64,000 nucleotides of DNA from Clostridium pasteurianum DSM 525 = ATCC 6013 (GCF_000807255.1 NZ_CP009268.1:836384-900383), one strand, 5' to 3'. Positions 34,511 through 43,970 are shown, numbered from the stretch's first letter. Made by a program: numbers and translations. The notes: generated by a model from the sequence alone, not told the origin.

Positions 34511-34900
34511 TTACATCGCTCTGCCAGGAACTATAGCATCTATTACTCCAATAACTAAAGCTGCCAATATAGCACCTATTATTGATGCACGCATATTTGG
34601 AACTAAAAACTGTGTCAAATATATTATTACAGCAGATATAATAAAACCCTTTAGACCTTTACCAAAAGGTGATGCATCTACACCCATAAAGGATTCTACT
34701 AAATAATCAACCACAACTATTATAACGGCAGCTAGTAAGAATGACCATAATCCTCTAATGGAAAAACCAGGTGTTAAGAAAGATGTTACAGCCAACACAA
34801 TTGCAACAAATACTAATCTCCATAACCAATGAATTATACCACTACCATTTGAATGTCTTTCATTTCCATTTCCATTTCTATGTTCTTCATTATGTGCCAT
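34511..34900 (-). CDS. Phage-holin-like (Phage_holin_4_2 type) membrane protein
   Basis: A 129-aa protein with a hydrophilic His/Asn-rich N-terminus (NEEHRNGNGNERHSNG) and four membrane helices (about 22-40, 50-68, 82-100, 108-126). It matches the PF04020 family of small 4-TM proteins, named for a phage holin similarity but mostly chromosomal. It lies near an unexported amidase, which makes an export partnership conceivable but unproven. AGGAGG precedes the ATG. Confidence 0.8.
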   Translation of the reverse strand: MAHNEEHRNGNGNERHSNGSGIIHWLWRLVFVAIVLAVTSFLTPGFSIRGLWSFLLAAVIIVVVDYLVESFMGVDASPFGKGLKGFIISAVIIYLTQFLVPNMRASIIGAILAALVIGVIDAIVPGRAM

Positions 34901-35278
34901 GAATAATACCTCCTTCTAAAGTTATTACAAAATTTTATTTGATTTCATAAGCACTTAAGTAAAAGTTTTTATGAACATGTATCTAGTATGCTCAGTTTAA
35001 TAAAAAATATTAATTTTATATTTTTATCTGCAAATAAGGTATGAAGATTAAATAAATTTATTAGAGAAATAAATATAGGTTTATATCGTTGATATTACTA
35101 ATAAAAAAATGTTAAATAAATATTAATTTTATATATAATTAATATATTGTTAATACTATTTAAAATTTATAATTGTATAATAGAAAATACATATATTACA
35201 TAAAAATTCCATTGATAAATAAAAATTTTGATTTTTTAGTATTTTATAGTACATATTTACGAGGAGAGGAATATAAAG
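34901..35278. promoter_or_regulatory. Divergent AT-rich intergenic region
   Basis: About 380 bp with no gene, extremely AT-rich, carrying divergent promoters for the 4-TM protein and the methyltransferase. I see no distinct operator. The site GAGGAGAGG precedes the methyltransferase ATG. Confidence 0.4.
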
Positions 35279-35842
35279 ATGAAAAAAATATCATTTATTA
35301 AACAGTATTTAAGACATCCTAAAAGTGTAGGAGCAATATTACCCAGCTCTAAATATCTAGCAAATAAGATGGTAGAGGGAATAGATTTCAAAAATGCCAG
35401 CTGTATTATTGAATATGGTCCCGGAACTGGAGTGTTTACTGAAAAATTACTTTCGAGAAGAAGAGCCAATACTATTATTTTATTAATGGAATTAAACGAT
35501 AAATTTTATAATATGCTTAAAGCTAAATTTAAAAATGAAAAAAATTTATTTGTTATAAATGATTCTTCTGAGAACATTGATATTTATCTTAATAAATATA
35601 ATATTAAATCTGTAGATTACATAGTATCAGGATTACCTTTTGCCAGTTTACCAGAAAAAATATCCAGAAATATACTTAATAAGACTAGGGAAGTATTAAA
35701 AGAAGATGGAAATTTTATTACTTTTCAATATACTTTATTTAAAAAGGAGTTCATAAAACAATATTTCAAAAAAATTAATATAAAGAGAGAATTTAGAAAT
35801 ATACCACCAGCCTATGTATTTAATTGTATTAATTGTAAATAA
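35279..35842 (+). CDS. Class I SAM-dependent methyltransferase (rRNA adenine N6-dimethyltransferase/PmtA-like)
   Basis: A 187-aa Rossmann methyltransferase. The SAM-binding motif I is IIEYGPGTGVFTEKLL (residues about 41-56), preceded by the HPKSVGAILPSSKYLA segment common to phospholipid N-methyltransferase-like and KsgA-like small proteins. Motif IV is VDYIVSGLPFASLP, where KsgA has NxPY. The missing NPPY-type motif argues against rRNA dimethylation and favours the short PmtA-like group. The substrate is unknown. It stands alone. Confidence 0.8.
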   Translation: MKKISFIKQYLRHPKSVGAILPSSKYLANKMVEGIDFKNASCIIEYGPGTGVFTEKLLSRRRANTIILLMELNDKFYNMLKAKFKNEKNLFVINDSSENIDIYLNKYNIKSVDYIVSGLPFASLPEKISRNILNKTREVLKEDGNFITFQYTLFKKEFIKQYFKKINIKREFRNIPPAYVFNCINCK

Positions 35843-36158
35843 TTTGGCAAAATAGATGAAACAAAATTTTGAAATATCCTTGACTTTTATAAACGTTTAC
35901 ATTATAATGAAATCAATGAGAAGTTAAAACTTCTTAGGGCAATACTGGTTCATGAATTAAAAGTCTTATAATAATTAATAATGTGTTAATGAGAATTGTG
36001 TGATAGTGTTTTGTGAAGTTGTAAATTTTTTAGCGGTTTGTCAAATTAAAAGTCTGCCTGTAAATTAAATTTTAAATTGCTATGTTTATTTAAAAAAGTA
36101 CATTAGACAAAAGAATTAAATTTTATAATGGATAAACATTATAAAATAATCTAAAAGG
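35843..36158. other. Gene-free region after the methyltransferase gene
   Basis: About 310 bp. No clear terminator follows the methyltransferase. A box AAACGTTTAC at about 35890 could be a regulator half-site. No credible gene. Confidence 0.35.
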
Positions 36159-36212
36159 GTGATAAGTATTCAAAGAAAAATAATAGATTTTCATGAAGTA
36201 GTAGTTGCTTAA
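36159..36212 (+). CDS. Possible 17-aa peptide before a terminator
   Basis: GTG start at 36159, stop TAA at 36210-36212; peptide MISIQRKIIDFHEVVVA. The stop overlaps the first arm of a strong terminator, a leader-peptide-like layout. The ribosome site (AAAAGG) is close to the GTG. Function unknown; may be chance. Confidence 0.3.
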   Translation: MISIQRKIIDFHEVVVA

Positions 36213-36260
36213 CTGCCAATTAGTTTATTGAAGATAACTAATTGGCGGTTTTAATTTTTT
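36211..36260 (+). terminator. Strong terminator upstream of the MFS gene
   Basis: Arms AACTGCCAATTAGTT and AACTAATTGGCGGTT followed by TTAATTTTTT. There is no annotated gene just upstream except the 17-codon frame, so a short transcript ends here. Confidence 0.8.
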
Positions 36261-36458
36261 GAAAATATTAAAATTTTTATTTCAAATTGGATATATATTA
36301 AATTTAATAAATGATAAAAAAGGTATAACAATATCGTTTTGTATGATGAAACCTAATTGCTTATTATGGTAAAAATATGTTGACTGGAAATAAATGAGAC
36401 GTTATAATTGTAAATAAGGTTATATTTAGTACTGTAGAAAACGATTTCTAACATAAGC

Positions 36459-36499
36459 TATTACAAATACTCCTATTTAAGTTGAATATATTTGTAATA
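36459..36499. promoter_or_regulatory. Perfect 11-bp inverted repeat, candidate operator of the MFS gene
   Basis: TATTACAAATA (36459-36469) and TATTTGTAATA (36489-36499) are exact complements separated by 19 bp, 140 bp before the MFS start. There is no T-run, so an operator is likelier than a terminator. Confidence 0.5.
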
Positions 36500-36640
36500 C
36501 AACTAATGAAAGGTTGAGGTGATAGAAGATTTAAAATTAGATATGAAAAATTTAAATTTATAAATACTTAATAAGGGAGGTATAAAGTTTATTGTATTAT
36601 TAAAATTTTATATCATAGAGAATTTAAGGAGAGATGAATA

Positions 36641-37936
36641 GTGCTGAAAAATATAGGAAGTAACAATAAAAGATTTACACGAATTTTGCCATTTATACTT
36701 GTTATGTATACGATTGCGTATATAGATAGAAATAATGTTGGTTTTAGTGGAATGCAGAAATCATTAAATATTTCTCCTACTATAATAGGAATGGCTGGAG
36801 GTATATTTTTTCTTGGATATCTCATATTACAGGTTCCTGCCGGATATATAGCAAAAAAATATGGTACTAGAAAACTTCTATTTATTACGCAGTTAATATG
36901 GGGTATATTAGCAGTTAGTACAGGATTTGTTCAAGATGCAAAACACTTATTAATTATAAGATTTTGTCTAGGGTTAGCAGAAAGTGCATTATTCCCAGCG
37001 GTTCTTATTTTAGTAACTGAATGGTTTCCATCTAGTGAAAGGGCTAGGGCTAATGGATTTTGGCAAATGGGAGCTAATTTTGCAGGTCTTATTGTGGGAC
37101 CGGTATCAGGATTGATTATGACTTATGCTTCATGGCGTGGATTATTTATTATAGAAGGATTTCCAGCAATAATTTGGGCTGTTGTTTGTCTGATATTTTT
37201 GGTAGATAATCCTAAAAAAGCTAAATTTCTTTCCAATGAAGAGAGAGAGTATCTCAAAAAAGAGTTTGAAGAAGATGCTAGAAATATTAAACCTGCATCA
37301 AAAAATTGGAAGGAAGTGCTTTTGAATGGAAAAACATGGGCACTGATAGTATCCTATTTTGCATTAAATGTAGGGGGCTATGGTGTGACTATGTGGATGC
37401 CTACTATTTTAAAGAATGCTACACAAGGTGGTTTTGGATTTGTTGGATTATTGACTTCCTTTCAGACTATTGTTGGTATTATAGTAATGTATTTAGTTAG
37501 TCGTCATTCTGATAAAACAGGAGAAAAGAAATGGCATGCAGCCTTATCAATAATAGGAGGAGCGGTAATGCTCTTACTATCAGTAGCTACTCAAAACTAT
37601 ATTGCTGTATCCATAGGGTTTGTACTATTCTACAATTTTGTAGCAGGATTCACTCCTATATTTTGGACATTTCCTCAACTACTGATAAGTGAGAAGGCCC
37701 TTGGACCATCAATAGGTTTTATAAATGGTATAGGAAATTTAGGAGGTTTTTTTGGAGCTACTATAATAGGAGTTATAGTTTCAATTACCGGCAATACAAT
37801 GTCCGGACTTATATTTGCAGCAAGTATGTGGATACTTTCTGGCATTATAATTCTTGGATTAAAAATATCTGTTTCTGAAAACGTTAAGAATATACACAAT
37901 TCTGAAAATACAAAAACTTTTAATCAGACGACATAA
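36641..37936 (+). CDS. MFS transporter, ACS (anion:cation symporter) type
   Basis: A 431-aa inner-membrane transporter with 12 predicted helices split 6+6 by a hydrophilic loop (about residues 190-225). GTG start at 36641 with AAGGAG upstream. IAYIDRNNVGFSGMQKSL after helix 1 and the loop GYIAKKYGTRK match the ACS family (hexuronate, phthalate, tartrate and other organic-anion carriers). VLVTEWFPSSERARANG is the typical loop after helix 4. The substrate cannot be deduced: no catabolic genes are adjacent. An inverted repeat at 36459 may be its operator. Confidence 0.9.
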   Translation: MLKNIGSNNKRFTRILPFILVMYTIAYIDRNNVGFSGMQKSLNISPTIIGMAGGIFFLGYLILQVPAGYIAKKYGTRKLLFITQLIWGILAVSTGFVQDAKHLLIIRFCLGLAESALFPAVLILVTEWFPSSERARANGFWQMGANFAGLIVGPVSGLIMTYASWRGLFIIEGFPAIIWAVVCLIFLVDNPKKAKFLSNEEREYLKKEFEEDARNIKPASKNWKEVLLNGKTWALIVSYFALNVGGYGVTMWMPTILKNATQGGFGFVGLLTSFQTIVGIIVMYLVSRHSDKTGEKKWHAALSIIGGAVMLLLSVATQNYIAVSIGFVLFYNFVAGFTPIFWTFPQLLISEKALGPSIGFINGIGNLGGFFGATIIGVIVSITGNTMSGLIFAASMWILSGIIILGLKISVSENVKNIHNSENTKTFNQTT

Positions 37937-37976
37937 CAATTTTTAAAGATATATAAAATAAAAAGTTTATAGCAAT

Positions 37977-38014
37977 AGAATTCCAGAATTAGATAAAGTT
38001 AATTCTGGAATTTT
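37977..38014 (+). terminator. Terminator after the MFS gene
   Basis: Arms AATTCCAGAATTA and TAATTCTGGAATT with a 7-nt loop, then TTTAAGTTTT. Confidence 0.75.
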
Positions 38015-38168
38015 AAGTTTTCAATATTAAAATTTATATTCCATAAAGTGATTATTTATATAATTTTTAATAATTTATGGATTAACCTCTTAGTTTATTA
38101 TATTTATATGTTGAAAAATAACATATATTGTAATAACATAAGTATATAACTATTTTAGAGGGGGAGAA

Positions 38169-39116
38169 ATGACCATGAATAAAATAAGAAAGGCAGTAAT
38201 ACCGGCAGCAGGCCTTGGAACAAGATTTCTACCAGCTACAAAGGCACAGCCAAAGGAGATGCTTCCAATAGTAGATAAGCCTACTATACAGTACATAATA
38301 GAAGAGGCTGTAGCTTCAGGTATAGAAGAAATACTTGTAATTACAGGAAGAAATAAAAGATCTATAGAAGATCATTTTGATAAATCTGTAGAGCTTGAAT
38401 TAGAGCTGGAAACTCATAATAAGCTGGAGCTATTAGCACAGGTAAAAGAAATAACTAATTTAGCAAATATTCATTTCATAAGACAAAAAGAGCCTAGAGG
38501 ACTTGGTCATGCTATCCATTGTGCAAAGAGTTTTGTAGGGGATGAACCCTTTGCAGTAATGCTTGGAGATGATGTGGTAGATGCAAAGGTACCATGTTTA
38601 AAACAACTTATAAATTGCTTTAATGAATATAAAACATCAATCCTTGGAGTACAGCAGGTAGAAAAGGATCAGGTGTCAAAGTACGGAATAGTAAAAAATT
38701 TAAATATAGAAAAAGGTGTTTACAAAGTAAAGGATTTAGTGGAAAAACCAACAATAGAAGAAGCACCATCAAATATAGCTATCCTTGGAAGATATATATT
38801 AATGCCTGATATATTTGAAGTTTTAGAAAGAACTAAACCGGGAAAAGGCGATGAGATACAGCTTACAGATGCGCTTAAGAATCTTTTGGGAAACCAGGCT
38901 ATATATGCTTATGAATTCCAGGGAAGAAGATATGATGTAGGAGATAAATTCGGATATTTACAGGCCACTGTAGAAATGGCATTAAAGAGAGAGGACTTAA
39001 GAGAACCTTTTATGAGATATCTAATTGATCTATCAGATAAAGAAGGCTGGAGAAAAGATAAGAAGAGTAAAGAATATGCCGAAATTGCAGCTGGTAAGGT
39101 AGAAGTAAAAAAATAA
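38169..39116 (+). CDS. galU: UTP-glucose-1-phosphate uridylyltransferase
   Basis: Makes UDP-glucose from UTP and glucose 1-phosphate for glycan and lipid glycosylation. The 315-aa protein has the canonical KAVIPAAGLGTRFLPATKAQPKEMLPIVDKP N-terminus (split here only by my reading), QKEPRGLGHAIHCAK, a MLGDDVVDA metal site and VEKP. The ATG at 38169 and one at 38175 are both possible; GGGGGAG precedes them. Length is normal. It is monocistronic, with a scrap of a Fic gene following. Confidence 0.95.
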   Translation: MTMNKIRKAVIPAAGLGTRFLPATKAQPKEMLPIVDKPTIQYIIEEAVASGIEEILVITGRNKRSIEDHFDKSVELELELETHNKLELLAQVKEITNLANIHFIRQKEPRGLGHAIHCAKSFVGDEPFAVMLGDDVVDAKVPCLKQLINCFNEYKTSILGVQQVEKDQVSKYGIVKNLNIEKGVYKVKDLVEKPTIEEAPSNIAILGRYILMPDIFEVLERTKPGKGDEIQLTDALKNLLGNQAIYAYEFQGRRYDVGDKFGYLQATVEMALKREDLREPFMRYLIDLSDKEGWRKDKKSKEYAEIAAGKVEVKK

Positions 39117-39174
39117 TGTAGTTCACCTTCAGAGTAAAAGGCCTTTATTTCATTATATAATTTTTCCTTTAAAT

Positions 39175-39393
39175 GTGCTATGGTATATGATTGGAATAAA
39201 AAACAATGAAGATCTTTTGGAAAGTGAAGGTATACTTTCTGGATTTAGGCTTGCTCATTTATTGAGGAAGCCTATTATTGATGGGAATTTTGATTTAAAG
39301 CACCCGCAGAAAATACATAAATTTATTTTTCAAGATGAATTTTATCTCATAAGCATAGAAATATTTATAAGGAAAAGCTATAATTGTTTATAA
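39175..39393 (+). pseudogene. Fic-domain protein fragment
   Basis: The translated peptide contains GNFDLKHPQKIHKFIFQDEFY preceded by ESEGILSGFRLAHLLRKP in sense. This is the helix pair found just before the HPFxxGNGR motif in Fic AMP-transferases (compare the usual NFDLDHLKAIHKYIFQDIY). The catalytic HPFxxGN loop and everything after it are missing. No ribosome site is visible. I consider it a decayed remnant. Confidence 0.6.
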
Positions 39394-39440
39394 ATATATA
39401 AATTTCAATTAGTATAATTTAGTTAAAGATGGTGGAATAA

Positions 39441-40889
39441 TTGATTAGCAAATTTAGTTTAATAATTAAAATTATTTTTATAGCTGTTGTATATCTTATA
39501 CTTTTCTTTTCCCTTCGTATAATGTTTAAGGATACAAGGAAGAGTAATAAAGAGCAGCAGAAGGCATACAATGGACCGGACTTTGATGAAGAAGATACTA
39601 TAGTTTCTCACAGAGAGGACACTATAATTAGTGATAGAGAAAAAAATACTGGAATTTTTTATAAAGATTATAGTGAAGCAGATAATAATCGTTATAATAA
39701 TTCTACAGAAGAACAGGAAGAAGCGGTATATTCTCCTTTAATTGACAAGTTAATTGGGATATGTGAGTATGTAGAGGGAATTTACATAAAGCAGCTTAAG
39801 AAAAAGAAAATTATTTCAGATACTAAAAATATAAATAGGGAAAAGAGAAAATATTATAATAGAATAATATATTCACCTATTAATGGTAAAATTTATAATT
39901 CTTATTACAATTATGTGTTTATGAATTTGCTTTTAGTATTGGTAATTACTCTGATTTTTACAGTGCTTTTTACTTCAGAACTTAAATTTCCCTTTAAGCT
40001 TTTAAGTATAATACCTGCAGCAGTATTTTTTCTCTACCTATGTAAACTTTATAATTATCTTTCACCTTTTATTTCCCGTATAAAAGTTCTTAGAAGACAT
40101 CTTATATACATAAATAAGGAAAATTTCAAGGATCCAGTGATTTCACCGGTAGAGGGTATTATATCCTCCTTGAAAGAAGATGAGAATAGCATAGAGATAA
40201 AAACAGCTTTTGGAATCAGACTGTTTATATCCATGAAATATATAAAATCCATTGAAATGCTTGTAAAAGAAGGAGACAAAATAACTTTAGGTGAGGAATT
40301 ATTTAAATTTACTGTAGAAGGAGAAACAAATCCTGTAATGTTTTTCTATATAGGAAGCAATAGAAGCTACAAGATAAAAAGTATAAAACAGATGAACTTT
40401 GAAATCATTCAACAGAATGATGCACTTTTTTTGGCGGAGTGCAGTATTTATGAAGCTTCTCCCATATTAAGGGATGGAGAGGTTATTTCACTTAGCTCTT
40501 ATGTCTATGGAGATAATGAATACAGCAGTAAAATAGTAACTGTGAATGGTACTAATGGTCAAGCACTTATGGAAAATTCAAATGCTATGGGTAAAGAGGA
40601 GAGATTTTTAGTGGTAGGTAGTAAGGATGGAACTGTGTCATTAAAATCTCTTAAGAATACTGCATATGTTGGAGTTAATTTAAGTGAAAAAGGTAAGCTT
40701 TCAGCTAACAGCTTTGAAATAAATAATGCTGAAAAGTTTATTTTTATATGGCAGGAGCAGGGGGCTTATGTCATAATAGCTTTAGCAAATAATAAGGTAG
40801 TTAGTGCGGATATTAATGCTGAGGGAACACTAATGGCAAATCATGATTATATTGGTGCTGCGGAAAGATTTTATATATGGAAACACTAA
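39441..40889 (+). CDS. Membrane protein with EIIA-like and fascin-like beta-trefoil domains
   Basis: A 482-aa protein with a TTG start and AGATGGTGG upstream. Residues 7-28 are a membrane anchor, followed by a long charged stretch; a second hydrophobic pair spans about 153-205. Residues about 230-310 (ISPVEGIISSLKED, IEIKTAFGIRLFI, VKEGDKITLGEELFKF) align with the PTS glucose EIIA/barrel-sandwich fold, but the phosphorylated His of EIIA is replaced in LFISM. Residues about 365-482 (DGTVSLKSLKN-type and KVVSADINAEGTLMANH) resemble fascin-like beta-trefoil repeats seen in carbohydrate-associated proteins. This looks like a sensor or scaffold, not a PTS enzyme. Domain calls are by eye. Confidence 0.6.
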   Translation: MISKFSLIIKIIFIAVVYLILFFSLRIMFKDTRKSNKEQQKAYNGPDFDEEDTIVSHREDTIISDREKNTGIFYKDYSEADNNRYNNSTEEQEEAVYSPLIDKLIGICEYVEGIYIKQLKKKKIISDTKNINREKRKYYNRIIYSPINGKIYNSYYNYVFMNLLLVLVITLIFTVLFTSELKFPFKLLSIIPAAVFFLYLCKLYNYLSPFISRIKVLRRHLIYINKENFKDPVISPVEGIISSLKEDENSIEIKTAFGIRLFISMKYIKSIEMLVKEGDKITLGEELFKFTVEGETNPVMFFYIGSNRSYKIKSIKQMNFEIIQQNDALFLAECSIYEASPILRDGEVISLSSYVYGDNEYSSKIVTVNGTNGQALMENSNAMGKEERFLVVGSKDGTVSLKSLKNTAYVGVNLSEKGKLSANSFEINNAEKFIFIWQEQGAYVIIALANNKVVSADINAEGTLMANHDYIGAAERFYIWKH

Positions 40890-40994
40890 TTGGCAGTGTG
40901 ATTTTTTTAATAATTTTATTAATGAACTTTCAAAATATAAATATAACTAATAATTTAAAAGTACTATTAAAATAATTTGTTATATTTATAATTA

Positions 40995-41042
40995 AACAAG
41001 CTAAAATCTACTATTGTTAACAGTAGTAGATTTTAGCTTGTT
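40995..41042. terminator. Bidirectional terminator between convergent genes
   Basis: Arms AACAAGCTAAAATCTACT and AGTAGATTTTAGCTTGTT, nearly perfect with a short loop, serving the 39441 gene and the minus-strand ATPase. Confidence 0.85.
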
Positions 41043-41063
41043 AGTTCTTTGAACTTTGATATT

Positions 41064-43304
41064 TTAAATTTCCACTGTTTTACTCTGTGAAACTTCACTT
41101 AATGACAATTCTACATTGGATTTACTAGTATAATGTTTTTCGTAGGATCTATAGCATTTAGGAGAAACAAATTTAATTCTCTCATTGAGAATTAATACCA
41201 GTATTGAATTTATAGTATTTAAGGATTTAGCAGTAAAGGGGTTAAAATATCCCCAAAAGGCCAGTGTTCCCAGGGCTATATTATACAATTTAGAAAAGGT
41301 TATAGTCTGTTTGATCATTCCGTAAGATCTTTTAGATAGTGTTATAAAATCCCCAAGGCTTTCTACATTATCATCAAGTACAATACAATCTGAATGAAGT
41401 TTTACTTTATTGCAGGCAGAATTACAAAAGGATACACTTATATCAGCTGCTTTCATTGCTTTAGAGTCGTTTATACCGTCTCCCACCATCATTAAAGTTC
41501 TTCTTTTCTTCATGGAATTTATAACTGTTTCTTTGTCTAAATCGGTACATTCACTGTAGATGTTATTTATTCCTAGTAATTTAGCAGTACTATTGGCTTT
41601 TTCCTCTAAATCTCCTGTTAGAAGTGATATATCTTTAATTCCTGAAGCATTTAACATCTCAATCAATTCTTTAGATCCATCTCGTATAACATCCTTTAAA
41701 GCTAAAAGAGCACAAAGTTTTCCATCAATACTTACTAATATAGGAGTGCAAAGATTTTTTTCAAAATTATAATAGTCTGTTTCAGCTATTCTTGTGTTTA
41801 TATTATTGGATTGCATAAGCTTTATGCTTCCTATGAGTATTTTATGATTTTTAAAGTTTGCTTCAACTCCAGTGGTGGGTATAAAGGCAGCGTTATTTAT
41901 CTTGCTGATATCATAATTTTTAGCCTCACGCTTTAGGGTTACAGCAATGGGATGATAATTATCAAGTTCACAGGCTGCACATATATTTATTATCTCATCC
42001 CTTGAATAGAAGTCGCTATAGAGTTTTACATCTTTTATGCTCATTATTCCCTCTGTTAAAGTACCAGTTTTATCAAAGGCTATACTATTTACATTTATTA
42101 GTTTTTCTAAAGAATTTGGATTTTTATAGTATATTTTATGCCTATGTAAAAGTGAAAAATAATTTCTCATGCCACTGATAAGAGCAGTACTAGAGGCTTC
42201 AGGACATAAAACTAAAAGTATTGACATAGCATTTAAAAGGCTTCCAGTAAATAAGTAGTTAAAAGCGGCTATACCCATAGCCACAGGGGAAGCATTATTT
42301 TGATAACCTATAAGCCTTTTATTTATATACATATTTTCAAATATGGATTCAGCTTTAACAGAAGGCCTTGGAATTTCCAAGACTTTAGCCTTTATGTTCC
42401 CTGAAAGCAAAGTCATTCCTTCATAGGCAGTATTTCCACTTTTTAGTTGACTTACTATTGGCTGACCACTGTAATATAAATTGTTAATAAGGCAGGAGCC
42501 TTCTTCAATAACTATTTTTGCGGGAACTATTTCACCTTTATGTACAGCTATTGTACTACCAATATTTAAAGACTCTGCTGGTATTAAAATTTCACTGTTA
42601 TCCTCTCTAATGAGCCAGCTCATATCGGAATTTTTTCTTGTACTTTGATCTAATTGTCTCATACAATTTACTTCAGCAGACAATTTTATGTATTCACTTA
42701 AGTATTTTAGAAACAATAAAAGTATGCCTTCTGAACTTTCACGCATAATTATGAGAGCTAGCGCAGATAATTTCAATAATATATCCGCATCTGTGGGAAT
42801 ATGTTTTGTAAATCTTTTATAAAAGCTTTTTAAAATAGGATATCCTCCTACAATAGTAACTATAGAGGCTGCCTCTAATACCTTAAGATTAGTATGCAAT
42901 GAAAAATTACCCTGGAAAATCTGTTTTATTTTAAAAGTGATGTAGACAATTCCAGAGGCAATAAGTTTTAATTTTACTTTATCTCTTCTTTCAACTGTTT
43001 CAAAATATCTGTTATAATTTTTTAAATCTCTTCTGCCATTTTGTATTATGGAAGAAAGAGCATTCTTTATATTGTCTTTTATAATTTTATAATCTGATTT
43101 CTTTTCATCATATATAACAAGTATTGTAGAAGCATGTATATTTATTTTGTTGTATTTTACTCCATAGAGATTATCAATATAGATACCTATGTATTTAGCA
43201 AGAGATTTGTCTTTATAAATGCTTTTAGTTTTAAATCTTACACGCCCAGGTAAAACATGTAACTCATGCAAAATTATCACCGCCTGCGATTTTAGAATTC
43301 TCAT
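41064..43304 (-). CDS. P-type ATPase with N-terminal HMA-like domain
   Basis: A 746-aa cation-transporting ATPase. Residues 10-90 (LPGRVRFKTKSIYKD, then ASTILVIYDEKKSD) resemble the divergent HMA_2 domain and lack CxxC. The phosphorylation site DKTGT has Asp411; the TGEx-like actuator is degraded (SGQPIV near 265-270). The N-domain has CELDNYHPIA, a P1B-style HP motif, and the hinge has GDGINDSKAM. The P1B CPx motif appears as LCPEASS in the ion-pathway helix. Predicted helices number about eight. Its start overlaps the stop of the upstream small gene (TAATG). The substrate metal is unknown; the altered actuator and CPE motif set it apart from standard Cu, Zn or Cd pumps. Confidence 0.88.
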   Translation of the reverse strand: MRILKSQAVIILHELHVLPGRVRFKTKSIYKDKSLAKYIGIYIDNLYGVKYNKINIHASTILVIYDEKKSDYKIIKDNIKNALSSIIQNGRRDLKNYNRYFETVERRDKVKLKLIASGIVYITFKIKQIFQGNFSLHTNLKVLEAASIVTIVGGYPILKSFYKRFTKHIPTDADILLKLSALALIIMRESSEGILLLFLKYLSEYIKLSAEVNCMRQLDQSTRKNSDMSWLIREDNSEILIPAESLNIGSTIAVHKGEIVPAKIVIEEGSCLINNLYYSGQPIVSQLKSGNTAYEGMTLLSGNIKAKVLEIPRPSVKAESIFENMYINKRLIGYQNNASPVAMGIAAFNYLFTGSLLNAMSILLVLCPEASSTALISGMRNYFSLLHRHKIYYKNPNSLEKLINVNSIAFDKTGTLTEGIMSIKDVKLYSDFYSRDEIINICAACELDNYHPIAVTLKREAKNYDISKINNAAFIPTTGVEANFKNHKILIGSIKLMQSNNINTRIAETDYYNFEKNLCTPILVSIDGKLCALLALKDVIRDGSKELIEMLNASGIKDISLLTGDLEEKANSTAKLLGINNIYSECTDLDKETVINSMKKRRTLMMVGDGINDSKAMKAADISVSFCNSACNKVKLHSDCIVLDDNVESLGDFITLSKRSYGMIKQTITFSKLYNIALGTLAFWGYFNPFTAKSLNTINSILVLILNERIKFVSPKCYRSYEKHYTSKSNVELSLSEVSQSKTVEI

Positions 43305-43537
43305 TATTCATCTTCAGATGTATTTTCAATATTTGTGATGTGGTTTTTTCTGGAATTTTTAAGAGCTTCCTCACTGACTCCACTGCAAAAGCCGCTAACT
43401 TCATCTTTTATATCTACAGTTTTACTTAAAATATTTACAGCAGCGGATTTAAGATGTTTTTTGTTTTTTGATAGAATTTTACATACTATTATTCCTGCTG
43501 CTGTTCCTAAAAGGAATTTATTAATATTTCTGTTCAT
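43304..43537 (-). CDS. Small membrane-associated protein of the ATPase operon
   Basis: A 77-aa protein with GGAGG seven bases before its ATG. It has a short hydrophobic N-terminus (FLLGTAAGIIVCKIL), then a basic and an amphipathic helical part. Its stop codon overlaps the ATPase start by one base, so translation is coupled. No family recognised; it resembles small YtxH-like single-helix proteins in build. It probably works with the ATPase. Confidence 0.7.
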   Translation of the reverse strand: MNRNINKFLLGTAAGIIVCKILSKNKKHLKSAAVNILSKTVDIKDEVSGFCSGVSEEALKNSRKNHITNIENTSEDE

Positions 43538-43697
43538 ATATGTGCCTCCATATTAAAGTACTTTAAAATTAGATTCAATTTAATTATTGACTAATTTTCA
43601 TATTCTAATAACAAGAGGTTGAATTTTACATATAAACCTTATTTTAAATTCGATACATACAACAAACTCCTCAGGTAATACTAATTATGAAATCATA

Positions 43698-43970
43698 CTA
43701 TTTAAATATCATACGTCTAAAAACTTTTTTGTATATATTTTTGTTACCGCTATTTTCACTAGCCTGAAAAAAATAATCACTTATACCTTTAAGGTAAGAG
43801 GCCCAGGATTCAATGTATTCCTTTTCGCAGTCTGGGTTTGAGTTTATATCCTCTAAAGTGAGTTTTATACAGTCTCTTATGGTGTTTTCTGCACCATCTA
43901 ATTTTTCTTCTAGCATTTTAAAATTTTCTGTTTTAGCAGAAGAATTTTCCTCTAGAACTTTAGTTTTCAT
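43698..43970 (-). CDS. Hypothetical helical protein of the ATPase operon
   Basis: A 90-aa soluble, acidic protein with a basic C-terminal patch (KVFRRMIFK). Start at ATG 43970, with GGAGC upstream. It is predicted all-helical with no membrane segment. No family recognised. It lies 27 bp downstream of the coiled-coil gene and upstream of the small membrane protein on the same strand. Confidence 0.65.
   Translation of the reverse strand: MKTKVLEENSSAKTENFKMLEEKLDGAENTIRDCIKLTLEDINSNPDCEKEYIESWASYLKGISDYFFQASENSGNKNIYKKVFRRMIFK

Noticed and set aside
41064-43304. Specific call as a copper or zinc exporter
   Set aside because: The N-terminal domain lacks CxxC, the ion-pathway motif is CPE-like and the actuator loop is degraded, so the metal cannot be named.
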